DNA of 64,000 bases from Pirellula sp. (GCA_013822725.1 PNKX01000011.1:1-64000); one strand, 5' to 3'. Counted from the stretch's first letter, positions 18,275-27,239 are shown. Notes: generated by a model not told the origin, from the letters alone. Numbers and translations: made by a program.

Positions 18275-19504
18275 TCAACTGAGCGAGCGAAGATCGCAAC
18301 TCGCCCCGATCTCCTGCGGCGTCCGGTAGACGCCTTGCTCGATGCGACAGGGATGGCGGAAGTGTTGCTGCAGATGAGGAATGTATTCGAGGAAGAGGGC
18401 GTCGTGTCCGAGGCCAATGTGATTGAACAGCACGAGATGCTGGTGCAACTGGCCCATATCGCCGACGTGGGGCGCAACCGGAACGCCGAATTTCTTCGCC
18501 AGCATGCTAACGACGATGAACTCGCTGACGCCGGCGACGCGCAACGCGTCGACTTGGCAGAAACCGAGGCTGCCGGCCTGCAGGTAGTTCTTGAACACAA
18601 TGCGGTTGGGAACATGCTCGCCGGCGGCAATCTTGTGGGCGCCCAACTCGCGGGCCAGCGTCTGGTGGGCGAAGACGTCGTCGGGGTGAGTCGGCTCTTC
18701 GATCCAGTAAAGGTAGAAGCCTGTCGTGCGACGCCCAAAATCGAGCGCTCGCGGCAATGACCACTGTTGATTCGCGTCGACCATGAAGCGGACGTCGCCG
18801 CCTGCCGCCTCGCGGACAATTTCGACGCGGCGCAGATCACGCTCCATTTCTGCGGAGCCGACCTTGAGCTTGAGCGCGCGAAACCCGCAATCGAGCGACC
18901 GCCGGCAATTGTCGCGCAGCTTTTCATCGTCGTAGCCAAACCAACCGACCGACGTGTCGTAGCCAGGGTAGCCCCGTTCGAGGACGCCGTCTCGTTCTGG
19001 TCTCGTGACCTGCTGCGAGCGGACCAGTTCCATAGCCTCGGCGGGCGTGAGAACGTCGTCGAGGTACGACAGATCGAGCGTGGCGACCAATTCCTCCGGC
19101 GAGAGATTGAGCAACAATCGCCACAGCGGCATGCCGCGACGCTTGGCCCACAGATCCCAGCAGGCATTGGTGATCGACGCCAACGCGAGGTGGACGACCC
19201 CTTTGTGCGGGCCGAGCCAGCGGTACTTCTCGTCGTTCGCGAGCGAACGCTGCAGGGCGCCGAAGTCGGCCATCACCTCTTCAATATCGCGGCCACGCAA
19301 CTCGCGTGAGAGATGTTCGGCCGCGCGGCAGACCAAGTCGTTGCCGTCGCCCAGCGTGAACGCCAATCCGACGCCCGTCTCGCTCGCGGTCGCCAATTCC
19401 GTGACGGCGTACGAATAGACAGGCGTGCGATGGATCGCGTCGGATCCCATGCCCTCGCCAAATGGAAAGCGGGCGTCCGTGACCTTGATGCGTTCGATGG
19501 TCAC
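18275..19504 (-). CDS. L-fuconate dehydratase (enolase superfamily)
   Basis: A 409-residue mandelate-racemase-group enzyme. The catalytic set is complete and spaced as in L-fuconate dehydratases: KLKVG at 212-216 (acid/base lysines), metal ligands D243 (DANQ), E269 (EEPT) and E296 (GEH), D319, and H346 in the PH motif. The subgroup stretch GYPGYDTSVGWFGY at 179-191 and the substrate-loop EHVPNRIVF also fit. The reaction is dehydration of L-fuconate to 2-keto-3-deoxy-L-fuconate in the non-phosphorylative fucose pathway. Its ATG overlaps the SDR stop by four bases (19501-19504), indicating coupling. This is the strongest evidence for the pathway assignment of the cluster. Confidence 0.92.
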   Translation of the reverse strand: MTIERIKVTDARFPFGEGMGSDAIHRTPVYSYAVTELATASETGVGLAFTLGDGNDLVCRAAEHLSRELRGRDIEEVMADFGALQRSLANDEKYRWLGPHKGVVHLALASITNACWDLWAKRRGMPLWRLLLNLSPEELVATLDLSYLDDVLTPAEAMELVRSQQVTRPERDGVLERGYPGYDTSVGWFGYDDEKLRDNCRRSLDCGFRALKLKVGSAEMERDLRRVEIVREAAGGDVRFMVDANQQWSLPRALDFGRRTTGFYLYWIEEPTHPDDVFAHQTLARELGAHKIAAGEHVPNRIVFKNYLQAGSLGFCQVDALRVAGVSEFIVVSMLAKKFGVPVAPHVGDMGQLHQHLVLFNHIGLGHDALFLEYIPHLQQHFRHPCRIEQGVYRTPQEIGASCDLRSLS

Positions 19505-20262
19505 CTTCGATATCCCAACTCGGCGCCGCCGGAGAGGTGCATGAGATGCCCAGTCATGAAGCGGGCTTGATCGGAGAGTAAAAACAACGCCGCGTCGGCC
19601 ACGACGTCTCCCTCGGGGCAGGGGCCGAGCGGGTGGATGGCGTCGAGGTACGCCGACATCGCCGCTGGATCGGGATGATCAGCGACCCATTGCCGCAGCA
19701 TCGGAGTCCAGACGCCTGCCGGGCAGATGGCGTTCACGCGGATCCCCAGTGGGGCGTAGTCGAGTGCCATGGATTTGGTGAGGGCGTTGATCGCCCCTTT
19801 CGTCGCGGCGTACGCCGCGTGCGCCGCCTGCCCAATGACGCCAGCCATGCTGGAAGTGTTTAAGATGACGCCGCGAGATTGCGTGAGCGCGGCGATGCCA
19901 TGTTTGGTCGTGAAATAGATGCTCTTTAAGTTGACCCGCAGCAGTTCGTCCCACTCGGCTTCGGCGGTTTCGTGCAACGGCGTCGACGGTCCGGCGATCC
20001 CGGCGTTGTTGTGGATGGCGTCGAGCCGGCCGTAGGTCTGCAGCACTTGCTCGATCGCGGCGGCAACCTGTTCGCCCTGCGAGACGTCGCATTTCAGGCT
20101 CAAATGGCCGGCTGCCAACGTGGCCGCCGCCTCGCTCCCCTTGATGTCCGACAGGTCGGCGATCGCAACCTTCGCCCCGGCGGCGGCATACGCCTCCGTA
20201 CACCTGCGGCCGATACCGTCAGCGCCGCCAGTCAGCAGGATGACTCGATTCGTTAACAACAT
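19501..20262 (-). CDS. SDR dehydrogenase, probably of the fucose pathway
   Basis: A 253-residue classical short-chain dehydrogenase. It has TGGADGIG at 11-18 (Rossmann glycine motif), D60 in CDV, NNAG at 85-88, Ser137/138, and the catalytic Y151-x3-K155 in YAATKGA. It is the first gene of the leftward fucose operon. Two pathway steps use SDR enzymes: L-fucose to fuconolactone, and 2-keto-3-deoxy-L-fuconate to the 2,4-diketo acid. Sequence alone does not decide which applies here; translational overlap with the dehydratase slightly favours the second. The start at ATG 20262 is eight bases from the putative operator. Confidence 0.88.
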   Translation of the reverse strand: MLLTNRVILLTGGADGIGRRCTEAYAAAGAKVAIADLSDIKGSEAAATLAAGHLSLKCDVSQGEQVAAAIEQVLQTYGRLDAIHNNAGIAGPSTPLHETAEAEWDELLRVNLKSIYFTTKHGIAALTQSRGVILNTSSMAGVIGQAAHAAYAATKGAINALTKSMALDYAPLGIRVNAICPAGVWTPMLRQWVADHPDPAAMSAYLDAIHPLGPCPEGDVVADAALFLLSDQARFMTGHLMHLSGGAELGYRR

Positions 20263-20269
20263 GGTTGCA

Positions 20270-20288
20270 AAACCTGTAGGACAGGTTT
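20270..20288. promoter_or_regulatory. 19-bp palindromic operator candidate
   Basis: Arms AAACCTGT (20270-20277) and ACAGGTTT (20281-20288) are perfect inverted repeats with an AGG centre. The site lies in the divergent gap, eight bases before the SDR start and about 130 bases before the GntR-type regulator start. Size, symmetry and position suit an operator for the FCD/GntR regulator encoded next door. Binding by that protein is inferred. Confidence 0.6.
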
Positions 20289-20418
20289 AGGATGAGCGGA
20301 GAAGTAGAGCAGCCGTCAGAATAGGCATTGCTCGACTAACTTGTCAACAAAACAGCTACTCAGCACCTACTCAGACTTGATTCCGAATTCTCGCCGCCGC
20401 GGCGAGGAGCATTTACCT

Positions 20419-21264
20419 ATGCTACAGGATCGCGCCAACACGCTTGCCCCGAGTGCCAGCCAGCCGATCGAGGAGTTCCTCAATCAGCGAATTCTCTCGG
20501 GAGAGTGGCCGACTGGTTTCAAGCTTCCTTCCGAGGACAGCCTGCGGAAACAGTTCGGCGCGAGTCGCACGCTCGTCCGCGAGGCCATTCGTCGGCTGCA
20601 GGGCCGCGGGTTGATCAAAACCGTCAACGGCAGCGGCAGCTATGTCGCCGGGGGCGAGTTGCAGCATGTGTCGATGGCGCTCAACGCTTATTCCGTTCTG
20701 GCCGCCGATCACCGCACGTTCGCTGACCTGCTCGAGCTGCGTATGGCGATTGAAGGGGACGCCGCAGCGAAGGCGGCCGCCGATCGCGAAGGCCGCGGCT
20801 GGCGCTTATTGGAAGCGAAGCTGCAGGTGATGAGCGCCGCGCGAATCATCGAAGAATTCGCGATTCTCGACATCGATTTCCATATGGAGTTGCTGCGCAC
20901 CTCCGGCAATGAACTGTTCGCCTCGCTGGGAGCGGCGCTCCGCGACCGTTACGTGCGATTTGCGATCGACTCCTATCGCTCCAGCGAACATCTGCGGAAC
21001 GAAACGATGATCGAACACCGCGTCATCGTCGACTCGATCAAGTCAGGCCGTCCTGAAGTGGCGCGTGAAGCGGCGCGGAGCCACGTGTCGCGGTCGCGCG
21101 GCCGTTGGGAAGAATTGCACTGCCTCGCCACGACGTCAGCCGCGGGCGATGCGAACAAGCCTGCCGAAGGCGGCGCGGGGAAAGACGATTCGAACAAGCT
21201 GCGCACGCACCAGCCGCATGGACGCCGAGCGCTGCAGTCGAATCAGCGGAAGGGGGCGTCATGA
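20419..21264 (+). CDS. FadR-subfamily GntR transcriptional regulator
   Basis: Start set at ATG 20419, preceded by GAGGAG about ten bases upstream; the frame runs back to a TTG at 20341. The 281-residue protein has an N-terminal winged helix (about 14-80: GFKLPSEDSLRKQFGASRTL, VREAIRRLQGRGLIKTVNGSGSYV). An all-helical FCD ligand domain follows (about 95-230), with metal-ligand-like DIDFHMELLRTSGN and later His residues (MIEHRVIVDSIK). A basic low-complexity tail ends it. FCD regulators usually bind sugar acids. Here the likely effector is an intermediate such as fuconate or its keto-deoxy product, and the likely target is the palindrome at 20270-20288. Its stop overlaps the fucosidase start (ATGA). 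Confidence 0.88.
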   Translation: MLQDRANTLAPSASQPIEEFLNQRILSGEWPTGFKLPSEDSLRKQFGASRTLVREAIRRLQGRGLIKTVNGSGSYVAGGELQHVSMALNAYSVLAADHRTFADLLELRMAIEGDAAAKAAADREGRGWRLLEAKLQVMSAARIIEEFAILDIDFHMELLRTSGNELFASLGAALRDRYVRFAIDSYRSSEHLRNETMIEHRVIVDSIKSGRPEVAREAARSHVSRSRGRWEELHCLATTSAAGDANKPAEGGAGKDDSNKLRTHQPHGRRALQSNQRKGAS

Positions 21265-23078
21265 CGCCTCGCCTTGGCAGCGGACGATTGCTCTGGTCTT
21301 GCGTGATGGCCCTCCTGGCGATCGCGCTGCCGGCGAGTGATGCGCGTTTACGCGCCGCGGAGAAATCTCCCGCCGCTCAGGCGTCGCCGGGTCCGCAGGA
21401 TGAAGTGACGTCCGACGCGATCAAGGCGTGGCAGGACAAGCGTTTCGGCATGTTCATCCATTGGGGGCCGGTCGCGCTCAAGGGAACCGAAATCGGTTGG
21501 TCACGGGGAAAAGAGGTTCCCGCGGAGGAATACGACCAGCTCTACAAACAATTCAATCCCACTGAGTTCGACGCCGCCGCTTGGGCCAAAATCGCCAAGG
21601 CCGCCGGGATGAAGTATCTGGTTCTGACGACCAAGCATCACGACGGCTTTTGCCTCTGGCCGTCGAAGTACGACGATTACAACATCAGCGCCACCCCCTT
21701 CAAGCGGGACGTTGTCGGCGAACTCGCAGCGGCGTGCCGGACCGAGGGAATTCAGTTCTGCGCGTATTACTCGCTACCCGATTGGCGCGGGATTGATTAT
21801 CCGCTGGCGTCGCCGGGGGGCTCCGTGAAGAGCGCGATCCCCGACATGCCCAGGCACTATCAGCTCATCAAGGATCAGACGAAGGAGCTGATCGACGACT
21901 ACGGTCCGCTGGGGGTGATGTGGTTCGACGGCGACTGGGAAGAGCCTTGGACGCTGGAGTATGGCAACGGCCTCTACGACTATCTGAAGGCGATTCAGCC
22001 TGACCTGATCATCAACAACCGTGTGAGCAAGACGCGAATCTCGCCTGAAGAGAAAGCGGCGCGCGGCCTGCACATCGCCGGCGACTACGACACTCCCGAG
22101 CAGCGGATCGGCGGCTTCGACCGCGACATGCCTTGGGAAACGTGCATGACGATCTGCGAGCAATGGGCGTGGAAACCTAACGACCATCTCAAACCGCTCA
22201 AGCAATGCCTGCAGTCGCTGATTCAAACGGCTGGCGGCGACGGCAACTTTCTGTTCAACGTCGGCCCCATGCCCGACGGTCGGATCGAACCGCGGCAAGT
22301 CGAGCGGCTAGAAGAGATGGGAGCATGGCTCGCCAAGTATGGCGACGGCATCTACGCCACGCGCGGCGGGCCGTACATGCCGGGAGATTGGGGCGCTTCG
22401 ACCTGCAAAGGGAACAGCCTCTTTTTGTTCGTGATGAACTGGCCCGACGTCGGTCCGCTGCGGTTGCCGGCGATCGGTCGGACGATCACCGCCTCGAAGA
22501 TTCGCAGCGGCGGGCAAGCCGTCGTCACGCAAACGCGCGACGGCGTCGAGATTGACGTTCCGCCCGCCGACCATGCGGAAATTGCCACGGTCATCGAACT
22601 GACTCTCGACGGCCCCGCCCTGTCGGTGACGCCAGTCGCGGTGCGGTTGCAGAGCGGTTCGCTCGCCTGCAATCAGCAGGCGACGGCATCGAACGTCTTT
22701 CAGAACGAGAGCGACTACGACGCGAGCCGGGCGTTCGACGACAATTCCAAGACGCGCTGGGCGACGGATGGAAACGTCCACAGCGCTTGGCTGCAAGTCG
22801 ATTTCGCTCGGCCGACGATGATCAACCAAGCCAAGATTGACGAGCCCGAACATTTGCAGCGCGTGGAGAAGTTTGAACTGCAGTACGACGACGGCGACGG
22901 TGGCGGATGGAAGACCTTTCACCGCGGTTCGACGATCGGGCCGCAACGAACGATCAAATTTGCACCGATCACTGCCCGCCGGGTACGTCTGCAAATTCTC
23001 GCTGCCGCCGATGGTCCGACGATCAACGAATTTCGCCTGTTTTCCCCGCAGACCGCAGCACCTTCGCCATCGTCATGA
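21261..23078 (+). CDS. Secreted GH29 alpha-L-fucosidase with C-terminal F5/8-type C domain
   Basis: Start set at ATG 21261, overlapping the regulator stop by four bases and giving a signal peptide ending near LRAAEK; the frame extends further upstream in shadow. The 605-residue enzyme has GH29 landmarks RFGMFIHWGP (62-70), LTTKHHDGFCLWPS (122-135), and the nucleophile region GVMWFDGDW with Asp223. The catalytic domain runs to about 360, followed by a beta-sandwich. A discoidin-like carbohydrate-binding domain spans about 475-600 (SRAFDDNSKTRWATDG, RVRLQILAAADGPTINEFRL). It releases L-fucose from glycans outside the cytoplasm, supplying the pathway encoded divergently. Confidence 0.92.
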   Translation: MTPRLGSGRLLWSCVMALLAIALPASDARLRAAEKSPAAQASPGPQDEVTSDAIKAWQDKRFGMFIHWGPVALKGTEIGWSRGKEVPAEEYDQLYKQFNPTEFDAAAWAKIAKAAGMKYLVLTTKHHDGFCLWPSKYDDYNISATPFKRDVVGELAAACRTEGIQFCAYYSLPDWRGIDYPLASPGGSVKSAIPDMPRHYQLIKDQTKELIDDYGPLGVMWFDGDWEEPWTLEYGNGLYDYLKAIQPDLIINNRVSKTRISPEEKAARGLHIAGDYDTPEQRIGGFDRDMPWETCMTICEQWAWKPNDHLKPLKQCLQSLIQTAGGDGNFLFNVGPMPDGRIEPRQVERLEEMGAWLAKYGDGIYATRGGPYMPGDWGASTCKGNSLFLFVMNWPDVGPLRLPAIGRTITASKIRSGGQAVVTQTRDGVEIDVPPADHAEIATVIELTLDGPALSVTPVAVRLQSGSLACNQQATASNVFQNESDYDASRAFDDNSKTRWATDGNVHSAWLQVDFARPTMINQAKIDEPEHLQRVEKFELQYDDGDGGGWKTFHRGSTIGPQRTIKFAPITARRVRLQILAAADGPTINEFRLFSPQTAAPSPSS

Positions 23079-23145
23079 GTCTTCAAGCGCGAGCCCTCGT
23101 GGCCGGCGAGTGAACGCAACTTTGACGAAGCAGACGCCCTTGTTT

Positions 23146-24396
23146 ATGAACCACCTGACGACCGAACTCGCTTTATCGCCGTTGGCGCACGTTCCGTGCC
23201 TGTCGCCGCGCGAGCATGCAGTTCAGGGTGGAGCGCAGGCAGGAAGCGAGGGAGCGCCTGCGTCAGCTGCCGAGACGCCAATGAAAAACATCGCCCTGGC
23301 ACTCCAGGAATCCGTTGTGCTGCGGTTTTCGATTCTGCAGGGGGTGCAGAATTTCGCGCGGACGTCGCCCGACTGGAAACTGTTGCGATCCGCGGGGTCG
23401 CCCGTGCTGTCGTGGGAAGAAGCCTTCGCGTCGAACCCTGACGGCATCATTGGCTTCATCGGCGAGGAGGGGCTTCCTGGCGATCTTCCAGATTCGACGC
23501 CCGTCGTCTGCGTCAACAGCATTCATGATTGCCCGAACGTCGTGCGCGTTCGTTCCGACGCCATCGCGGTCGGAGCGTTGGCCGCACGGTACTTTCTGGG
23601 GCTGGGCTTCCGTTCGTTCGCCTACTGCACGGATGTGCCGACTCATTATTACTCCCAGAATCGTTTACGCGGCTATCGCGACGCGCTGCACGAAGCAGGG
23701 TTCACGCCACGCGAATTGACGCTCAGTTCGCTGCGGAGCGATGCCGCCGTCGCCGAGCTCGCGGCACTGAAACTCCTGCCCGCCAAGACAGCGATGTTCT
23801 GCGTCACCGACTCATGCGCGCGGCGGGTGCTCAACTACTGCGAGGATCAGGCGATCCAGGTTCCGCAGGACTTGGCCGTGCTGGGAACGGATAACGATCC
23901 CTTCCACTGTGAAGGCGGACGAACGCTGCTTTCGAGCATCGAAGTCAACCATCGCAAGATCGGAATGCAGGCCGCGCAGTTGCTCAGCCGCATCTTGCTC
24001 GGGGAGCCCGCGCCAACCGAAGCAGTGCTGATCTCGCCGGGCGACGTCGTGACTCGCTCCAGCACCGAACCAACGTCTACCGCGTCTCACCCCGTCGTGT
24101 CCCGCGCGCTTGAGGCGATTGAACAACACTTTCAGATTCGCGAGTTCACGGTCGAGCGGCTGGCATCGGCCTGCGGCGTTTCGTCGCGGACGATCGGCAG
24201 GCTGTTTCGCCAGCATGGCATGGCGTCGCCGTACCAGGTGTTGTTGAACTATCGCATAAGCGCGGCGAAGCGATTGCTCGAAGAGACGCCGCTCACGGCT
24301 GATGAAATCGCTTTTCAATGCGGTTTCGCCGATTACTCCACCTTTTACCGAGCGTTTAAGAGCCATGTCGGCATCGCTCCGTCGGCATATCGGTGA
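23146..24396 (+). CDS. XylR-type AraC family regulator with sugar-binding domain
   Basis: A 416-residue protein if started at ATG 23146. The conserved core begins at MKNIALALQES, so ATG 23281 is an alternative start. Residues about 46-300 form a LacI-like periplasmic-binding fold (NPDGIIGFIGEEG, RVRSDAIAVGALAARYFLGLGFRSFAY, DLAVLGTDNDPF, TLLSSIEVNHRKIG). About 315-416 are a double AraC helix-turn-helix (TVERLASACGVSSRTIGRLF, DEIAFQCGFADYSTFYRAFK). Homologues activate sugar catabolic genes on binding the sugar. It lies 67 bases after the fucosidase gene on the same strand, so it probably senses fucose or a related sugar. Confidence 0.88.
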   Translation: MNHLTTELALSPLAHVPCLSPREHAVQGGAQAGSEGAPASAAETPMKNIALALQESVVLRFSILQGVQNFARTSPDWKLLRSAGSPVLSWEEAFASNPDGIIGFIGEEGLPGDLPDSTPVVCVNSIHDCPNVVRVRSDAIAVGALAARYFLGLGFRSFAYCTDVPTHYYSQNRLRGYRDALHEAGFTPRELTLSSLRSDAAVAELAALKLLPAKTAMFCVTDSCARRVLNYCEDQAIQVPQDLAVLGTDNDPFHCEGGRTLLSSIEVNHRKIGMQAAQLLSRILLGEPAPTEAVLISPGDVVTRSSTEPTSTASHPVVSRALEAIEQHFQIREFTVERLASACGVSSRTIGRLFRQHGMASPYQVLLNYRISAAKRLLEETPLTADEIAFQCGFADYSTFYRAFKSHVGIAPSAYR

Positions 24397-24669
24397 CGTT
24401 AGACCCGTCTGCGGTAAGCCGCGGCGAAACAACTACTTGAACTAACGAGGCAGCGAACAAAACAAGCATTGTGTCCGAAAGTGCAATCTCTGTCGCCCTC
24501 ACTGCAATGGACGACTTTCGCCAGGAGAATTGCAATGAATATGTAGAGTCTTTGGCAGGGCAAGCGGCCAAAGCAGCGACTTTTCCCGGAATGACGTTCT
24601 CTGCAGGCGAACGAAGTTCCACGGTTGGCGGTTTCTTTTCTTCAAGTTTTTCTTTTTTGGGGGTGACTC

Positions 24670-25476
24670 GTGAACAGGCATCTTTTGAGTTCGATGGCAG
24701 CATTGCTGGGCGTCTGTGCGATCGCTGCGCCAGCGGTGCAAGGGGCGGCGTTCAACGGCAGTTCGAGCGACATCACCGATTTCGCCAACGGCAGCGAAGT
24801 CTCGACGGCCGGCGCGCTGGTCGACGCGGTCAACTTGCTCAACGCGAACGTCGGCGGCGTCGGCGTCAGCACCACCATCAACGGCGTACTATTCAAGGGA
24901 TCGCAGCCTGGGTCGTACCACGAAGGGGCTGAACCGTTTGCCAACGCTTCGTTCGTGTACCACGGCGGCGACGGTTACGCCGACGGCGGCTTGTGGTCTT
25001 CCGGCGGCGCTTACGACACGCTAGCCGATTCGCAGATTTACGGCATCGACAACGGCAATGTGAACGTCGGCGACGGCTACGGGGTGACCAACCTCGTCCC
25101 CGGCCAGCATTATCAGTTGCAGGTGTTCATGCTCGACGATCGGTCGGGAGTCAGCAAAACGTTTCCGCTGCAGTTTCAGCAAGCGGCGTTCACCGGCAAC
25201 TTTGACGAACTCGACGGAAACGTCCCCGCGGTTGAAATCGGTTACATCGGCGGCATTTCGATCGGCGGTAATGGCGTGACGCAAGCGAACGGCGAAATCG
25301 CGACGGTCAACTTCGTCATCGACGCCGGGTTCAACGGATTGCTGGTCAACACATGGGACAACGGCGCCATCAACGGCATGCAACTTCGCGCGATTCCGGA
25401 ACCGTCGACGCTCGCCTTGGGCGGCCTGGCGGCCATCGGCTTCGCGCTGCGGAAGCGGCTGACGCGAAAGGCGTAA
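24670..25476 (+). CDS. PEP-CTERM protein (pair 2, short member)
   Basis: A 268-residue exported protein starting at GTG 24670, with signal peptide MNRHLLSSMAALLGVCAIAA and cleavage near VQGAA. The body (ITDFANGSEVSTAGALVDAV, GVLFKGSQPG, FVYHGGDGY, LQVFMLDDRSGVSKTFPLQF, NGLLVNTWDNGAINGMQLR) is closely similar to that of the gene at 27255. The tail IPEPSTLALGGLAAIGFAL plus RKRLTRKA is a standard PEP-CTERM. It has no dockerin-like segment. The beta-rich body looks like a small lectin-type or lipase-associated jelly-roll, but function is unknown. A 9-bp stem-loop follows the stop. Confidence 0.85.
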   Translation: MNRHLLSSMAALLGVCAIAAPAVQGAAFNGSSSDITDFANGSEVSTAGALVDAVNLLNANVGGVGVSTTINGVLFKGSQPGSYHEGAEPFANASFVYHGGDGYADGGLWSSGGAYDTLADSQIYGIDNGNVNVGDGYGVTNLVPGQHYQLQVFMLDDRSGVSKTFPLQFQQAAFTGNFDELDGNVPAVEIGYIGGISIGGNGVTQANGEIATVNFVIDAGFNGLLVNTWDNGAINGMQLRAIPEPSTLALGGLAAIGFALRKRLTRKA

Positions 25477-25488
25477 GTTAGCGAGGAT

Positions 25489-25520
25489 GCCTCTCGGTCG
25501 GTGCTGGCCTGCCGAGAGGC
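25489..25520 (+). terminator. Stem-loop after PEP-CTERM gene
   Basis: GCCTCTCGG at 25489-25497 pairs with CCGAGAGGC at 25512-25520 across a 14-base loop, 13 bases after the stop. There is no T run afterwards, so it could be a 3'-end stabiliser or a weak terminator. Confidence 0.4.
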
Positions 25521-25742
25521 GCGGGGGCAGCGGCGTCCAGCGACGGCCGCCGTATGGTGCGGTCGTCGCTGGCGTCGGGTATGGCGGCTTTTTTTACGGA
25601 ACTTTAGGCAAGTCGTCGTTCAAGGCGACGAGAGCTTGGCGGCTCTTTTCATCATGGCGGCGCCTGTAGCAGGCCCCGCCGTTCATCGAGTCTTCATTTG
25701 ATGCACCACGGCAACCGGCCACGCATTGACTTATTTGAGGCC

Positions 25743-27239
25743 ATGCCTTCGCGCATAGCCTCCGCATGGCTCCGCGCCATTGTGGTGGCGTGGGCCGTCT
25801 GCAGCGCAACGGCATCGTCGGCGATGGCAGATCCGACGTACATCGAGAACCTTGTGTTCGCCGATCGCAGCCCGGGCAGTCCGCGGGCCAATTCTTTCGA
25901 ACCGACGCTCCGCCTCGATGCGAATGACGCATCGTTCGCGGGCCCGGCCGGCTGGGGCGGCGGCTTCAACACCTGGCAAAAGCAGTTCGACCATACCAAG
26001 TCTCTTGGCGCCGAACGCCCCTACTCCGGGTTAGTCTTCATCGGCGATTCCGTGACGCAAGGCTGGGGCGCCGTCGGCGGGCGGCAAGTGAACAGCATCG
26101 GCGCCAATGCTTGGAAATCGCCCGAGCACAACTTCGGCAAGTATGGCGCGCTGAATTTCGGCATCGCCGGCGATCAGACGCAAAATCTCATCTACCGAGT
26201 TGAGAATGGCGAGCTCGACAACCTCGATCCGGGTCTGATCGTGCTGATGATCGGCACGAACAACCTGTTCGCGCCGACGGGCAATCCTGGCTTTCCCGCC
26301 GCCAATTACGTCGGCCCGGCCCACACGGCCGCAGAAGTCGCCGACGGCGTGCTCGCTGCCGTCCAAACGATTCGCCAGCACGCGCCGAACGCGAACATTC
26401 TCACGCTGAGCACGCTCCGCGGATTGAACAACGCCGATCCCGATCGCATCGCCGCCGATGCCGCCAACGTGCTGGTCAAGCAGGCGTTCGACCTCGATAC
26501 GAATCCTCAGCTCCACTATCTCGACTTCGCCGGCTTGTTCCGCAACGCCAACGGCACGATCAACGCCAACATGAACGGCGACGGCGTCCATTTCACCGCT
26601 GCCGGGTACGAAACCTGGGCCGACGCGATTCAACCCTTCGGCAATCAGTACGCCACGACTGTCGCCGACGCCTTCCTGCCGAACGTCGCCCCGCGTGGCG
26701 TCGCCTCCTGGACGAATTCCGTCGACGGCTCCTTCGGCCACTATGCTTACGGCGCGATTGACGGCGACCTGACGACGATGAACCATGGCGACTTCAACGG
26801 CAGTTCCGGCGGCAACGCCGCGACGCCCGACGTGTTCACCCTCGAGTTGGACAAGACGTACAATTTAGCCAACGTTGAGATCGTCAATCGCGGCACGCTC
26901 GACGGCGGAGCGGCGGTCGCGGACGCCCGCCTGACCGGAACGATTCTCGAAGTCATCGGCGCTAACGGAACCGACGTTCTGTTCACGACGACGCTCGCCG
27001 ACGACCCGACCCAATTGGGCGAAACGTTGGCCTTCGACAACGGCGGCGCGGGCTTTGCCGGCGCGAAGTTCATCCGCCTCACGGCCCACAACTTTCTCCA
27101 TATTCGCGAACTCCGCGCCAATGTAGCGGCCCTCCCCGAACCTTCAATGGGGGTTTCGATCAGCGCCGCCCTGTTCGGCCTCGGCGCCATGGTGCGATCG
27201 CATACCAAATCAATCCTCTCACTTAGACAGCCCCAATAG
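25743..27239 (+). CDS. SGNH/GDSL hydrolase with PEP-CTERM tail
   Basis: Start set at ATG 25743, which leaves a signal peptide ending at SSAMADP; ATG 25701 is an upstream alternative. The 498-residue protein has SGNH esterase blocks: block I FIGDSVTQGW (nucleophile Ser), block II NFGIAGDQTQN, block III LMIGTNN, and block V GDGVHFTAAGY (catalytic Asp-x2-His). Relatives are acetyl-esterases or acetylhydrolases. Residues from about 310 form a beta-sandwich resembling a discoidin-like sugar-binding module (SVDGSFGHYAYGAIDGDLTT). The C-terminus ALPEPSMGVSISAALFGLGA is a PEP-CTERM signal. It is flanked on both sides by a pair of PEP-CTERM paralogues in the same orientation. A deacetylase role on glycans is inferred. 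Confidence 0.85.
   Translation: MPSRIASAWLRAIVVAWAVCSATASSAMADPTYIENLVFADRSPGSPRANSFEPTLRLDANDASFAGPAGWGGGFNTWQKQFDHTKSLGAERPYSGLVFIGDSVTQGWGAVGGRQVNSIGANAWKSPEHNFGKYGALNFGIAGDQTQNLIYRVENGELDNLDPGLIVLMIGTNNLFAPTGNPGFPAANYVGPAHTAAEVADGVLAAVQTIRQHAPNANILTLSTLRGLNNADPDRIAADAANVLVKQAFDLDTNPQLHYLDFAGLFRNANGTINANMNGDGVHFTAAGYETWADAIQPFGNQYATTVADAFLPNVAPRGVASWTNSVDGSFGHYAYGAIDGDLTTMNHGDFNGSSGGNAATPDVFTLELDKTYNLANVEIVNRGTLDGGAAVADARLTGTILEVIGANGTDVLFTTTLADDPTQLGETLAFDNGGAGFAGAKFIRLTAHNFLHIRELRANVAALPEPSMGVSISAALFGLGAMVRSHTKSILSLRQPQ

Noticed and set aside
17597..18760. 387-codon plus-strand frame opposite the symporter and dehydratase
   Set aside because: Composition is rich in His, Arg and Asp as in antisense shadows, and it crosses the junction of two real genes.
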